From Legionella sp. PATHC035 (lineage in GTDB: Bacteria > Pseudomonadota > Gammaproteobacteria > Legionellales > Legionellaceae), in contig NZ_JAPHOT010000001.1 in the NCBI RefSeq assembly GCF_026191115.1, forward strand, positions 2,237,501 to 2,301,500: a stretch of DNA of 64,000 bases. The letters run 5' to 3'. Made by a program: the position numbers and the translations under genes. Positions 17,549 through 26,625 of the stretch are shown here, in pieces. Numbering within the stretch: position 1 is the stretch's first letter; every line of letters begins with the position of its first letter. The notes beneath the pieces were generated by a model. It was not told where the DNA came from. It ran no database searches and worked only from the letters and a program-made list of their open reading frames with translations.

Positions 17549-20518
17549 TCATTCAGTTACATTTTGTCTCAGAAAATTAATGGTTTCATGAACGACTATA
17601 TCTTTGTCGTTATCTGCTGTAACAATATGATAACTGTTGGTTAAGATGACTTTTTTCTTGGTTTTAGATTGAAGCTTTTTTTCTAGAAATCGTACATTTC
17701 GAACACTTGCGGTTTCATCTTCAGCGGCATGGATCATCAGAACAGGACAATTGATATTCGCTAAATGTCGTTTTACGTTTTTGTTTAATCGCTGTGCCTC
17801 ATAGAGGCGGTAATAGGATATCTTTGAGCCGCCAGTAATTGAGTATCGATTTTCCTGCATTTCATCTGCAATCATTTTTCTTGTTTCTTCATTTTTAATG
17901 CCATAAGGTGCCTTTTCTTTATAATAAAAGAAATATTTCAGCGGGGTGTGATAGATAATCGGCGATAAAAAAGAATACCAGGGAACGGCCCAACCATCAT
18001 AAAAAAAGGAGGGGGAAAGAATGATCAACGATTTAACCTGTGAGGGAAACAATGCGGCAAGTTTGAGACTGAGAATAGAACCCACGCATAAACCTCCAAC
18101 GGAAACGGTTTTATATTTTTTTTTCATGCGCTGAAAATAGTGCGCGATTGATTCTACCCATTCTTCATGAGGGACATTGGTGTTTTTATCTTTAAGATAG
18201 GCATAGCCATCAATATGAGGAATTTCAATGCTATAACCTTGTTGATTGAGATTTCTGGCTAAATACATTAATTCAAGCGGCGTACCACTCAGCCCGTATA
18301 ATAACAAGACGGCATGCTCTCCTCCCTCAAAATGGATATCCTGATGCAAATTTTTAGCGGGTAACGATGATGCAAGCGGTTTTATAAATTGCAGTTGCTC
18401 TAAAAGATAATGACTCAGTGATGCAAGATGATCGTTTTCAAAAAATAACTCATTCGTTAGAGTGACCCTATCTCCTAAAAGCTTTTGCAGCGTGTTTTTA
18501 AATTCAATGAACATTACCGAGTCAAGGCCCAATTCCAAAAAACGACGCTGTGGATCAATCACCGTCTCTTTCGGTAAATGCGCCACCTCTTTAACCAGCT
18601 GTTGCAGATAATTTTGCAAAAGTTTTGGGCGTTTGTCCTCTGATGTATTTTCAAGAATGGACAGCAGTTGATTTTCCAATTTCTGATAAGACTGATTCAT
18701 TTCTTTTAAATCATCTGGAGCATAATAAGAGAATAAAGGGATAATTTTATTTCCCTCTATGAGTTCTTTGCATTTGATTCGCTGTAATTTACCACTGGTG
18801 GTCTTAGGAATTGATTTGGGGGGTACTAATAGGATTTGTTTCGCTGCAAGATGAATTTCCTGGGCGAGCATTTGATTGATATTAATGGTTATTTCAAGAT
18901 AAGTTTGGGGATCAGTGTTTGCTTTTACCTCAGCGACAATAACCACTCCCTCTTCATGATTAAATTGACTTGCATAGGCCACAACACAGCTTTTGCGAAT
19001 TGAAGGATCCGCATGAGCAACGGCTAGTTCCATATCATGGGGATAATAATTTTGACCTCGAATAATGATCATGTTTTTTATTCGCCCACATACATACAAT
19101 TCATTCTGATATAAAAAACCAAGATCACCTGTTCGCAGGTATTGCCCTTCTTCGGGTTTATATTTTATACGAGCATGAAATGCGTGCTCTGTTTCATCGG
19201 GGTTATTGTAATAACCTTTGGCTACAGAGCGGCTTTGTATCCAAATTTCTCCAATCTCTAAGGAAGCACATTCGTTCTGCTCATCGGGATTCACTATTTT
19301 TAAAGGCATTCGTGGTCGTCCGGAGCTTACAAGAACCGTTTTTTCTGTTTCGATGTCACAGGCCTCAACACGATTATGTTTTAATTTTTTCTTATTGACT
19401 GAAAAGGTTATATCGTCAGTCAAGCATGATTTACCAGATACCATCAGTGTAGACTCAGCTAGGCCATAACAGGGTAAGATGACATTTCGTTTGAGGCCTG
19501 CTTTAGCAAAAGTATGATAAAACAGTTCCATTGTTTTATAGTGAATTGGTTCTGCTCCATTGGCAGCGACAAGTAAACAACTTAAATCCAGCTGATTCAG
19601 TATATCTTCAGGTGTTTTTGAAGCACATAATTCATAGGCAAAATTAGGGCCCCCGGTGAGGTTGCAACGGTATTTGGAGATTCCCTCAACCCAACGTGCA
19701 GGGCGCTGAATAAAATCTAAGGTCGGTAATATGATAGAGGTTCCACCCGCATAAGTGGGTTGGATAATTCCCGCAATTAAGCCCATGTCATGATAAGGGG
19801 GGAGCCAGGAGTAGGTAATCATATCTTCAGAGTTCATTTCCGGACTTTGACACATTTCTTTAATAATGCATGAGTTATCCATAAGATTAGCATGGGTAAC
19901 TAAAACCCCTTTGGGGTCAGAAGTAGATCCAGAAGTATATTGAATGAATGCGACATCGTTTTCTGCGCAGGGATAAACAATTTCTGAGGGTGGAGTTACT
20001 TCATGGGAGGGGTCAATAAATAAGGTATCAAGACGTGTCTCTTTCAGTTGATGCAATAAATGTTCATGAACACTTGATTCCCTTAGAAATGGCTTTAATA
20101 AATAGGGCATAAACTGATTGGTCTGTTGATCGATACGCAACATGTGTGACGTTTTTTTATCAAATAGAATTAATTGAGCTTCGACATTATGGATGATATG
20201 TAAAAATCGACTCATCATCATTTTATTGAGAGGGGGGATCAGCGGGACTGCTATCGTTCCTGTAGCAAGACACGCATAAAAGCCCACAATAAAATCCAAA
20301 CCAGGTTGCGCACACAGTATTACCCGGTCTTGGGGGTTTGCTCTTTGCTGGATTTGGGACCCCAAATGAAAAACCTGGCGACATAACTCATCGTAGGTTA
20401 TGGAACCCGATTCGCGATCCTTGTTGATAAATCGATAGGCAACCTTTTGCGGATTTTTATTTTTATGCTGAATTATTTGATGGATAAGTGTGTGAAATGA
20501 ATACAACGACGAAAACAT
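17549..20518 (-). CDS. Fatty-acyl-AMP ligase / acyl carrier / alpha-beta hydrolase fusion
   Basis: About 989 residues from the ATG at 20518 (MFSSLYSFHTLIHQ); a TTG 11 codons earlier is also open. Residues about 10-600 form a FAAL-type adenylating domain: FIQYTSGSTSDPKGVLVTH, SWLPPYHDMGLIAGI, CYGLAESTL, YLRTGDLGFLY and a terminal KTTSGKLQR. Next is an acyl carrier domain with LELGLDSVMFIEF (phosphopantetheine Ser about 664). The last 270 residues are an esterase-like hydrolase with GGLCVGSILSLK, where the nucleophile elbow has Cys instead of Ser, plus HAAEDETAS and SYHIVTADND for Asp and His. Together these could activate a fatty acid, load it on the carrier and release or transfer it. No partner PKS or NRPS gene lies nearby. 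Confidence 0.88.
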   Translation of the reverse strand: MFSSLYSFHTLIHQIIQHKNKNPQKVAYRFINKDRESGSITYDELCRQVFHLGSQIQQRANPQDRVILCAQPGLDFIVGFYACLATGTIAVPLIPPLNKMMMSRFLHIIHNVEAQLILFDKKTSHMLRIDQQTNQFMPYLLKPFLRESSVHEHLLHQLKETRLDTLFIDPSHEVTPPSEIVYPCAENDVAFIQYTSGSTSDPKGVLVTHANLMDNSCIIKEMCQSPEMNSEDMITYSWLPPYHDMGLIAGIIQPTYAGGTSIILPTLDFIQRPARWVEGISKYRCNLTGGPNFAYELCASKTPEDILNQLDLSCLLVAANGAEPIHYKTMELFYHTFAKAGLKRNVILPCYGLAESTLMVSGKSCLTDDITFSVNKKKLKHNRVEACDIETEKTVLVSSGRPRMPLKIVNPDEQNECASLEIGEIWIQSRSVAKGYYNNPDETEHAFHARIKYKPEEGQYLRTGDLGFLYQNELYVCGRIKNMIIIRGQNYYPHDMELAVAHADPSIRKSCVVAYASQFNHEEGVVIVAEVKANTDPQTYLEITININQMLAQEIHLAAKQILLVPPKSIPKTTSGKLQRIKCKELIEGNKIIPLFSYYAPDDLKEMNQSYQKLENQLLSILENTSEDKRPKLLQNYLQQLVKEVAHLPKETVIDPQRRFLELGLDSVMFIEFKNTLQKLLGDRVTLTNELFFENDHLASLSHYLLEQLQFIKPLASSLPAKNLHQDIHFEGGEHAVLLLYGLSGTPLELMYLARNLNQQGYSIEIPHIDGYAYLKDKNTNVPHEEWVESIAHYFQRMKKKYKTVSVGGLCVGSILSLKLAALFPSQVKSLIILSPSFFYDGWAVPWYSFLSPIIYHTPLKYFFYYKEKAPYGIKNEETRKMIADEMQENRYSITGGSKISYYRLYEAQRLNKNVKRHLANINCPVLMIHAAEDETASVRNVRFLEKKLQSKTKKKVILTNSYHIVTADNDKDIVVHETINFLRQNVTE

Positions 20519-20714
20519 CTTTAATACAACCTGTATAGTTATTGAGCTCAATTACTAGAGAGTATAGTAGATAAAATACAAAAAACATCGTTTGATGAGT
20601 ATTTTTTTACCGCACTGCAGCAAATGAGGCTCGTCCAGCATTGACAAGCGCAAATCCCGCATCATGAGTCTTTAATTCGGGTTACCTTAAATGACTTGAG
20701 AAAAAAGTTATAAA

Positions 20715-21578
20715 TTAGTTTGAAACGCTGGGCGTTTGCACATTCTTTAATACCAGTGATTCGGATGGATTTTTTAGCGACCCACGATGCAATGAAGGGG
20801 AGTTCTCTTTTACACCTTGTTCCAGAAAAACAAAGGTTTCAGAATTAATCCAAAAAGGACTCCACGCCAGCATGCCTTTAGGAGTAATTCGTATGGCCTT
20901 TCCTGAGGCAAGGTCAAGTGTCCAAATGGCCGGCGGCGGTTCATCCCAGTTTTTCCTGTCGATGTTTTCATCCATATCTATGTCCATTATCAACGTTTTT
21001 CCATTGGGTGCGACGTGAATACGGGAGCCACTGCTCATCATGCCGTGAGGAATTATTGCATTGAGTGACCATTTCTTTATTAGATTACCTTCAAAATCCA
21101 TCCAATAAATTGATTCAATATCATGACTGAGAAAGGATTTTCCATCTGCAGCCCAGGCAGGGCTGTATTCATCTTCAGTATTCTTGATGATGCGATAATC
21201 ACTCCCATCGATATTGATTAAGGCCAGATGCCAATGACTGTCTACAAATGTATTGAACAGTAATTTTTTGCTATCAGGCGACCATACCGGATTGAAATTA
21301 TTTGCCGAAGGCATATTTTTCAATTGGGCTACCTTACCTGATGCAAGCTCCACTATAGCGAGGTAACGGTTCGCTGATGGGCTATTATCCATTACGTTGT
21401 AGGCAATATATTTCCCGTCAGGAGAAATTTCTGGGATGTACCCCTGGGTTACTTTTTGGACTTGACTGCCATCAAGGGAGGCAGTCCAAATGGAACCATT
21501 ACGTTCAAAAGCAATCATTGGTTTTGCTTGAACAACGACACAATAGACTAAGGCAAACAGGAACAAATGAATTCTCAT
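20715..21578 (-). CDS. Periplasmic TolB-like beta-propeller protein
   Basis: 287 residues. A signal peptide (LFLFALVYCVVVQAKP) leads into repeated PD40-type strands: PEISPDGKYIAYNV, PVWSPDSKKLLFNT and PAWAADGKSFLSHD, with IWTLDLASGKAIRITPKG further on. This is the TolB-type propeller, but no N-terminal TolB domain is present and the length is shorter than TolB (about 430). No pal or tolA next to it. The start lies 82 bases after the small lipoprotein gene on the same strand, so the two are probably co-transcribed. A role in binding a partner in the periplasm is likely; enzyme activity is not evident. Confidence 0.78.
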   Translation of the reverse strand: MRIHLFLFALVYCVVVQAKPMIAFERNGSIWTASLDGSQVQKVTQGYIPEISPDGKYIAYNVMDNSPSANRYLAIVELASGKVAQLKNMPSANNFNPVWSPDSKKLLFNTFVDSHWHLALINIDGSDYRIIKNTEDEYSPAWAADGKSFLSHDIESIYWMDFEGNLIKKWSLNAIIPHGMMSSGSRIHVAPNGKTLIMDIDMDENIDRKNWDEPPPAIWTLDLASGKAIRITPKGMLAWSPFWINSETFVFLEQGVKENSPSLHRGSLKNPSESLVLKNVQTPSVSN

Positions 21579-21659
21579 AAGAGGTACATGTCCTTTAAAA
21601 TGGAAACCAAAGAGAGTGAATGATTGTCACTGACAACGCGATTGAGGTCAAATTTCACT

Positions 21660-21815
21660 TTAACGCCATCCACCGTAGTCGTTTGTTCCGTATTCTTCTC
21701 CCGCGACATTCTGGGGAATGGCGTTTTTATTGCCTGCACACGAACCAAGGGATAATACAACGCTTCCTAAATAAAAAATGATGATCATTTTTCGAAACAA
21801 TTGATAGGTCCTCAT
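21660..21815 (-). CDS. Small lipoprotein, 51 aa
   Basis: Minus-strand frame of 52 codons beginning MRTYQLFRKMIIIFYLGSVV and running to a lipobox LGSC, giving a mature protein of only about 24 residues starting CAGNKNAIPQNV. An AAGGAA ribosome site lies seven bases before the ATG at 21815. It directly precedes the beta-propeller gene. Too short for a usual ORF cutoff; the lipobox, site and spacing support it. A 61-codon frame in another phase at 21575-21760 overlaps it and looks spurious. Confidence 0.7.
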   Translation of the reverse strand: MRTYQLFRKMIIIFYLGSVVLSLGSCAGNKNAIPQNVAGEEYGTNDYGGWR

Positions 21816-22130
21816 GATGCATTCCTTGTTGATTGATAACCGACCGTGTCCATTTACATCATGTCGTACCTAACCGAACATGCTCAGCCATTTCGCTGAT
21901 CATCCGGCCCATTATTTTAAAATGTGAATGTTACCGAACAGAGTTTATAAGAAGAAAGTACCTATGACAACTTTGGGGCGCGCATCAGTCGAGCAAATAA
22001 CAGGTGCGAAGGGTCTAGTACAATTTTAAGGCTGGCCTCAGTGAGATTTATTCTGACTTACCATCTATTTATTCACCATATACGGTGATAACATCAGCAG
22101 CGATTAAGTAAAGCTAGGGAAAGTGATACT
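21816..22130 (+). other. Intergenic region upstream of iol operon with a palindrome
   Basis: 315 bases between the divergent lipoprotein and iol genes; no gene seen. TCACC (22073-22077) and GGTGA (22084-22088) flank ATATAC, making a near-perfect 16-bp palindrome 43 bases before the transporter start, a reasonable place for a repressor operator. AGGGAAAG precedes the ATG at 22131. Confidence 0.45.
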
Positions 22131-23540
22131 ATGAATGAAGGAGTTAATTCATTTGTTTTTTTTGTTGCCTTGATTGCCGGATTCGGTGGTTTTTTATTTG
22201 GTTTTGATTCCAGTGTGATTGCCGATGTGAAGGATCAGGTCATGCTCCAATTATCTCTCTCAGAATGGCAATGGTCTCAGGTGGTGAGTATCAGTTTGCT
22301 CGGTTGCGTTTTGGGCATTCCTTTCAGTGGACTTTTTGCGGATAAACTCAGTCGGCGTTATCTGTTAAAAACCGTTGCTTTAGGTTTTATTTTTGGAACG
22401 CTTCTTTGCGCACTGACGCATGAGCTCACGCTTTTATTAATCGGGCGATTCATCATCGGCATTTGTATTGGTATCGCTTCTTACATTGCGCCATTATTTA
22501 TCGCTGAAATCGCGCCACCTAATCGCAGAGGAACTTTAATATTAATTAATGGCTTAGCGATTACTTTTGGTCAGGCTATCGCCTATTTAATAGGCTATTT
22601 TTTTCATGATTACGCTGCAAACAGCTGGCGACTTTTATTTGCCATGGGCACTATTCCTGCCTTGGTTTTATTTATAGGAATGCATTTTGTTCCTCATTCA
22701 CCGCGTTGGCTCATGAAAAAATATGGCATCGATAAGGCACTGTATGCCTTAAAACGGATTCGTCCTTCGGGCTATAACGTTCAAAAAGAAATGGATGAAA
22801 TCCAGCGGAATTTGAATGAAGTTCAGCCCCAATTTAATCTTTTATTGAAGCCGCCGATTATTTTTGTTCTTGCTGTAGGGATCGCTTTAGGAATCTTTCA
22901 ACAATTTTCAGGAATAAATGCGGTGATGTATTACGGGCCAGTGATCTTTGAATCAGCCGGATTTTATCCGATTTCCAATGCCATTTTAGCTACTTTTTGT
23001 ATGGGGGTTGTTAATTTTTCATTTACATTACTGACTTTATTTTATGTCGATAAACTAGGCCGACGTTTCTTATTGTTAGCCGGTACGCTGATCGCGGCAC
23101 TGAGTCTTTTTGCGGTTGGCTTGTTATTTAATCTGGAAGTACCGAGTCAAAAATTTTGGATTTTGGGTGCTTTATCAATCTATGTGATGGGTTATTGCAT
23201 CAGTGTCGGCTCTTTATTCTGGGTCCTGATCTCTGAAATTTATCCTGTATCTGTCCGTGGTTTAGCAATGAGCATTGCCACAGTGGTGCAATGGGGGGCC
23301 AATTTTGTAGTTTCGATATCCTTCTTGGCAATTTACCAAAATTTAGGTGTACTTACTTTTGTTTTATTTGGTTCATTATGCTTTGCGGCTTTCTTCTTTA
23401 TTTATTATTTTGTACCCGAGACAACGGGAACTTCCTTGGAAAAAATAGAAAAAAATTTGTTGGCGGGTAAGAAAATCAGAGATATAGGTCAAGAATTATC
23501 GGGAATAAAAACAAACCAATTTGAATGGGTGAGAGATTAG
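22131..23540 (+). CDS. iolT: Sugar-porter MFS transporter, probable myo-inositol uptake
   Basis: 469 residues with 12 predicted hydrophobic helices. Sugar porter signatures: GGFLFGFDSSVIADV in helix 1, DKLSRRYLL and DKLGRRFLLL (the paired D-R-x-G/S-R-R loops), PHSPRWLMKK, GIFQQFSGINAVMYYGPVIF in helix 7 and FVPETTGTSLEKIE after helix 12. These match the IolT/GalP/XylE group. Its place as first gene of the inositol cluster, two bases before iolG, makes inositol the likely substrate. Confidence 0.9.
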   Translation: MNEGVNSFVFFVALIAGFGGFLFGFDSSVIADVKDQVMLQLSLSEWQWSQVVSISLLGCVLGIPFSGLFADKLSRRYLLKTVALGFIFGTLLCALTHELTLLLIGRFIIGICIGIASYIAPLFIAEIAPPNRRGTLILINGLAITFGQAIAYLIGYFFHDYAANSWRLLFAMGTIPALVLFIGMHFVPHSPRWLMKKYGIDKALYALKRIRPSGYNVQKEMDEIQRNLNEVQPQFNLLLKPPIIFVLAVGIALGIFQQFSGINAVMYYGPVIFESAGFYPISNAILATFCMGVVNFSFTLLTLFYVDKLGRRFLLLAGTLIAALSLFAVGLLFNLEVPSQKFWILGALSIYVMGYCISVGSLFWVLISEIYPVSVRGLAMSIATVVQWGANFVVSISFLAIYQNLGVLTFVLFGSLCFAAFFFIYYFVPETTGTSLEKIEKNLLAGKKIRDIGQELSGIKTNQFEWVRD

Positions 23541-23542
23541 AA

Positions 23543-24559
23543 ATGGACAGTACAAATCAACAAAGAACGTGTCGTATAGGAGTCATTGGTGCGGGACGAA
23601 TCGGTAAATTACATGCAGAAAATATCAAATATCATTTGCCTCAATTTGAGTTACAGGCGATAGCTGATCCTTATCTGAATAAAGCATGGGCGGATAAATT
23701 GTCTATTGCCGGTCAATATACTCAATTTGAGGAAGTGCTTGCGCATCCCAATTTAGATGCCATTTTGATTGCTTCCCCATCGAATTTGCATGTGGAACAG
23801 ATTAAAGCAGTAAGCGAAGCGGGCAAGGCTATTTTCTGTGAAAAACCAATTGGCTTGCATGAAGAAGAAATTTTGGGGGTACTAAAAATAGTTCAGGCGA
23901 ACAATACCTTACTGCAACTTGGTTTTAATCGTCGATTTGACCCCAGTTTTTCCCATTTACAAAGACAAGTTCAAGCGGGTGAAATTGGTGCAGTGCATCT
24001 TGTTAAAATTACTTCGCGCGATCCGGTTTGTCCGACAAAAGAATATTGTGCAACCTCAGGTGGCCTGTTCCTGGATATGACCATCCATGATTTTGATATG
24101 GTACGTTTTCTGACGCAATCGGAAGTCGTCGAAGTGTATGCGACGGGCGCTGTGCTGATTAATCCTGATTTTGAAGCATTGGACGACATCGATACGGCAA
24201 TTATCCAAATGCGTTTCGCTAATGGTGGATTAGGAGTAATTGATAACAGTCGCCAGGCCGTTTATGGATATGATCAACGGATTGAGGTATTTGGCAAGGA
24301 AGGGATGTTAATCGCCAATAACCATCTGAAGCATTCTGTGATGCATTACGCCAATGCGGTCACAGAGCAAGCGAATCCCGAATACTTTTTTCTAGAACGG
24401 TATCATCAAGCGTTTAGGGCAGAATTGAATTCTTTCTATAATGCCTGGCTGCATAACAGTCCAAGTCCGGTTTCTGGAAGGGATGGTTTACAGGCTTTGC
24501 GTATCGCTCAAGCAGCGAAACAATCTTTAGTGACCAAGTTGCCTGTTTCTTTGAGTTGA
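23543..24559 (+). CDS. iolG: Inositol 2-dehydrogenase
   Basis: 338 residues from the ATG at 23543, two bases after the transporter stop; an upstream ATG at 23525 overlaps the transporter. Gfo/Idh/MocA family: nucleotide fold GVIGAGRIGKLHAENI, the CEKPIGLHEEE loop with the catalytic Lys, and FLDMTIHDFDMVRFL holding the active-site Asp/His. It oxidises myo-inositol to scyllo-inosose with NAD+. Close coupling to iolT and iolCB indicates one transcript. Confidence 0.93.
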   Translation: MDSTNQQRTCRIGVIGAGRIGKLHAENIKYHLPQFELQAIADPYLNKAWADKLSIAGQYTQFEEVLAHPNLDAILIASPSNLHVEQIKAVSEAGKAIFCEKPIGLHEEEILGVLKIVQANNTLLQLGFNRRFDPSFSHLQRQVQAGEIGAVHLVKITSRDPVCPTKEYCATSGGLFLDMTIHDFDMVRFLTQSEVVEVYATGAVLINPDFEALDDIDTAIIQMRFANGGLGVIDNSRQAVYGYDQRIEVFGKEGMLIANNHLKHSVMHYANAVTEQANPEYFFLERYHQAFRAELNSFYNAWLHNSPSPVSGRDGLQALRIAQAAKQSLVTKLPVSLS

Positions 24560-24565
24560 GGACCT

Positions 24566-26446
24566 ATGACTTACCCACCATTTTATTATGATGTGAAAAG
24601 ACCTGTTGATTTGATTTGTATGGGACGTGTGGCTGTTGATCTATATGCAGAACAAATTGGTGTATCGCTCAGTGAGGCACAGAGTTTTAGAAAATATTTA
24701 GGCGGTTGCGCTGGAAATATTGCTGTAGGAGTGGCACGTCTTGGGTTGAAGTGCATGATGTTTTCTTGCGTTGGCCAGGATGAGATGGGTCGATTTTTAA
24801 AACAAGAATTAGAACTTGAGGGCGTCAATACTGATTTATTATATGAAAGCGAAGATCATTTGACTGGACTCGTACTGCTGGGCATTAAGCCACCCCATGA
24901 CTTTCCCTTAATGTTTTATCGTACTGATTGTGCCGACATGCAAATTAAGTCGCGGCAAATTAACAAGGATCTATTACAACAGACCAAAGCGATTCTAATT
25001 ACGGGTACAGGTTTATCGACAGATGCCATGTTGCACACTACAGCAGAAGTGATGCAGCTCGCAAGACAGGCTGAAACTGCCGTAGTGCTCGATCTGGATT
25101 ATCGTCCTGTGCTTTGGGGATTGACCGCGCGCGGGAATGGGGAAACGCGATACTGCTCCAGTCAAAAAGTAACTAAAACCTACCAAGGCATCGTGCCTTT
25201 TTGTGATTTAATCGTCGGCACTGAAGAAGAAATTTGTATTGCGGGTGGCTGTGATGAGGTTCATACTGCGCTTAAGAACATCAGGGCATTGACTCAGGCT
25301 CCTGTCGTACTCAAACGAGGTGAAAAAGGAGCGGAGGTCTATTTTGCAGGCAACAGCCAACCTTTATCCTCGCAACCATTTCCTGTTGAAGTCCTTAATG
25401 TATTGGGAGCCGGCGATGGATTCATGGCGGGACTCTTATCGGCGTTGTTACAAGGAGGATCTTGGGAACTCGCTACGACTCAGGCAAATGCCTGTGGCGC
25501 TTTAGTCGTCACCCGTCATGGTTGTGCTCCAGCCATACCCTATAAAGAAGAATTAGATTATTTTATTCAACATTTTGATGCGGAGCCGCAGATTTGGAAC
25601 AGTGCCTCTTTGAGCCAATTACATCAAAAGAACGTGACGAATAATCCACAGATGTTGATTAAAAACCCACAAGGTTTTGCTCGGGGAGCGAATGCAATTG
25701 TTACTATGCCCCCCCTCTCTGATAGCGGCATGAATTTTAGCTCGCTCAAATTAGATGCGGGACAAAAATATTTATTTAATGCGCAGTATGAATTTGCGGC
25801 TTTATTAATGATTGGAAAAGTCGTATTTCATTACGCACATCAAAGCCAACATGCGGAGCGGTTCGATTATTTTTCTCAAGAGCCTATTGTTTTACATTGT
25901 CCTTCAGGCCAAAGCGCTTCGGTTGAAGCTTTGAGCGATTGTGAAATTTTATTGATTGAAACTCAGAATGACGCTTCCTTTGCTCCCTTATTATTTAACC
26001 AGGCGAATCTTTTGGAATTAGATAATCGTGGGAAAGATATTTTGGAGGACAGCTCCTACCGCATTGTGAGGACAGTATTTGATAAGCGCAATAGACCCGA
26101 GTCTAATTTAGTGGTGGGCGAAATCATTACCTTCCAAGGACGTTGGTCAAGTTATCCCTCCCACTATCATGACCAACCTGAAATCTACCATTACCGTTTT
26201 TCTGAACCTCAAGGCTATGCATTTGCGGAGAATGGGAAAGAGATTTTGCGCATCGAAAATTATGATACCTATCACATTGCAAAGGGTCAGAGCCATGCTC
26301 ATTGCGCGGCGCCGGGATATGCGCTTTATACCCTTTGGTTTATACGGCATTTAAAAGACAACCCCTATACGATACCCACTTTTATTAAAGAGCATGAATG
26401 GACGAGAACCAGTAAAGCAAATAATAGGGTTTGGAGGAAGACTTAG
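24566..26446 (+). CDS. iolCB: Fused 5-dehydro-2-deoxygluconokinase / 5-deoxyglucuronate isomerase
   Basis: 626 residues. Residues 1 to about 345 are a PfkB-family sugar kinase: ICMGRVAVDLYAEQIG, YLGGCAGNIAVGVARLG and the ATP/anion-hole motif VLNVLGAGDGFMAGLL. Residues about 370-626 are an IolB-type cupin: FQGRWSSYPSHYHDQPEIYH, with the HxH, Glu and His metal ligands, and a closing HAHCAAPGYALYTLWFIRHL. IolB makes 5-dehydro-2-deoxygluconate and IolC phosphorylates it, so the fusion joins consecutive steps in reverse order. A fused iolCB is, to my knowledge, also found in L. pneumophila. The iolG stop is six bases upstream. Confidence 0.94.
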   Translation: MTYPPFYYDVKRPVDLICMGRVAVDLYAEQIGVSLSEAQSFRKYLGGCAGNIAVGVARLGLKCMMFSCVGQDEMGRFLKQELELEGVNTDLLYESEDHLTGLVLLGIKPPHDFPLMFYRTDCADMQIKSRQINKDLLQQTKAILITGTGLSTDAMLHTTAEVMQLARQAETAVVLDLDYRPVLWGLTARGNGETRYCSSQKVTKTYQGIVPFCDLIVGTEEEICIAGGCDEVHTALKNIRALTQAPVVLKRGEKGAEVYFAGNSQPLSSQPFPVEVLNVLGAGDGFMAGLLSALLQGGSWELATTQANACGALVVTRHGCAPAIPYKEELDYFIQHFDAEPQIWNSASLSQLHQKNVTNNPQMLIKNPQGFARGANAIVTMPPLSDSGMNFSSLKLDAGQKYLFNAQYEFAALLMIGKVVFHYAHQSQHAERFDYFSQEPIVLHCPSGQSASVEALSDCEILLIETQNDASFAPLLFNQANLLELDNRGKDILEDSSYRIVRTVFDKRNRPESNLVVGEIITFQGRWSSYPSHYHDQPEIYHYRFSEPQGYAFAENGKEILRIENYDTYHIAKGQSHAHCAAPGYALYTLWFIRHLKDNPYTIPTFIKEHEWTRTSKANNRVWRKT

Positions 26447-26625
26447 ACCACCGATGTGTCTAGAGCCTCCTTACCGCACTTTATGTGCGTTATTCAGAAT
26501 GAGGCATTGAGGCACTCCAAGTTCTTTCTAGAGCAACAGTCTCTGGAGCCCGCGAACACGCCGCGGGAGGTAGTGGAGGGGGGGGAGTAAAAGTCCGGAA
26601 AAATAAACAATATTAAGGGATGTTT

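Noticed and set aside
21575..21760. 61-codon minus-strand frame between the small lipoprotein and the propeller gene
   Set aside because: It overlaps the better-supported lipoprotein frame in another phase and overlaps the propeller start.
26549..26585. Terminator inside the iol operon
   Set aside because: The hairpin is short, has no T-run and is followed by G8, not T; polarity is possible but not supported as a terminator.
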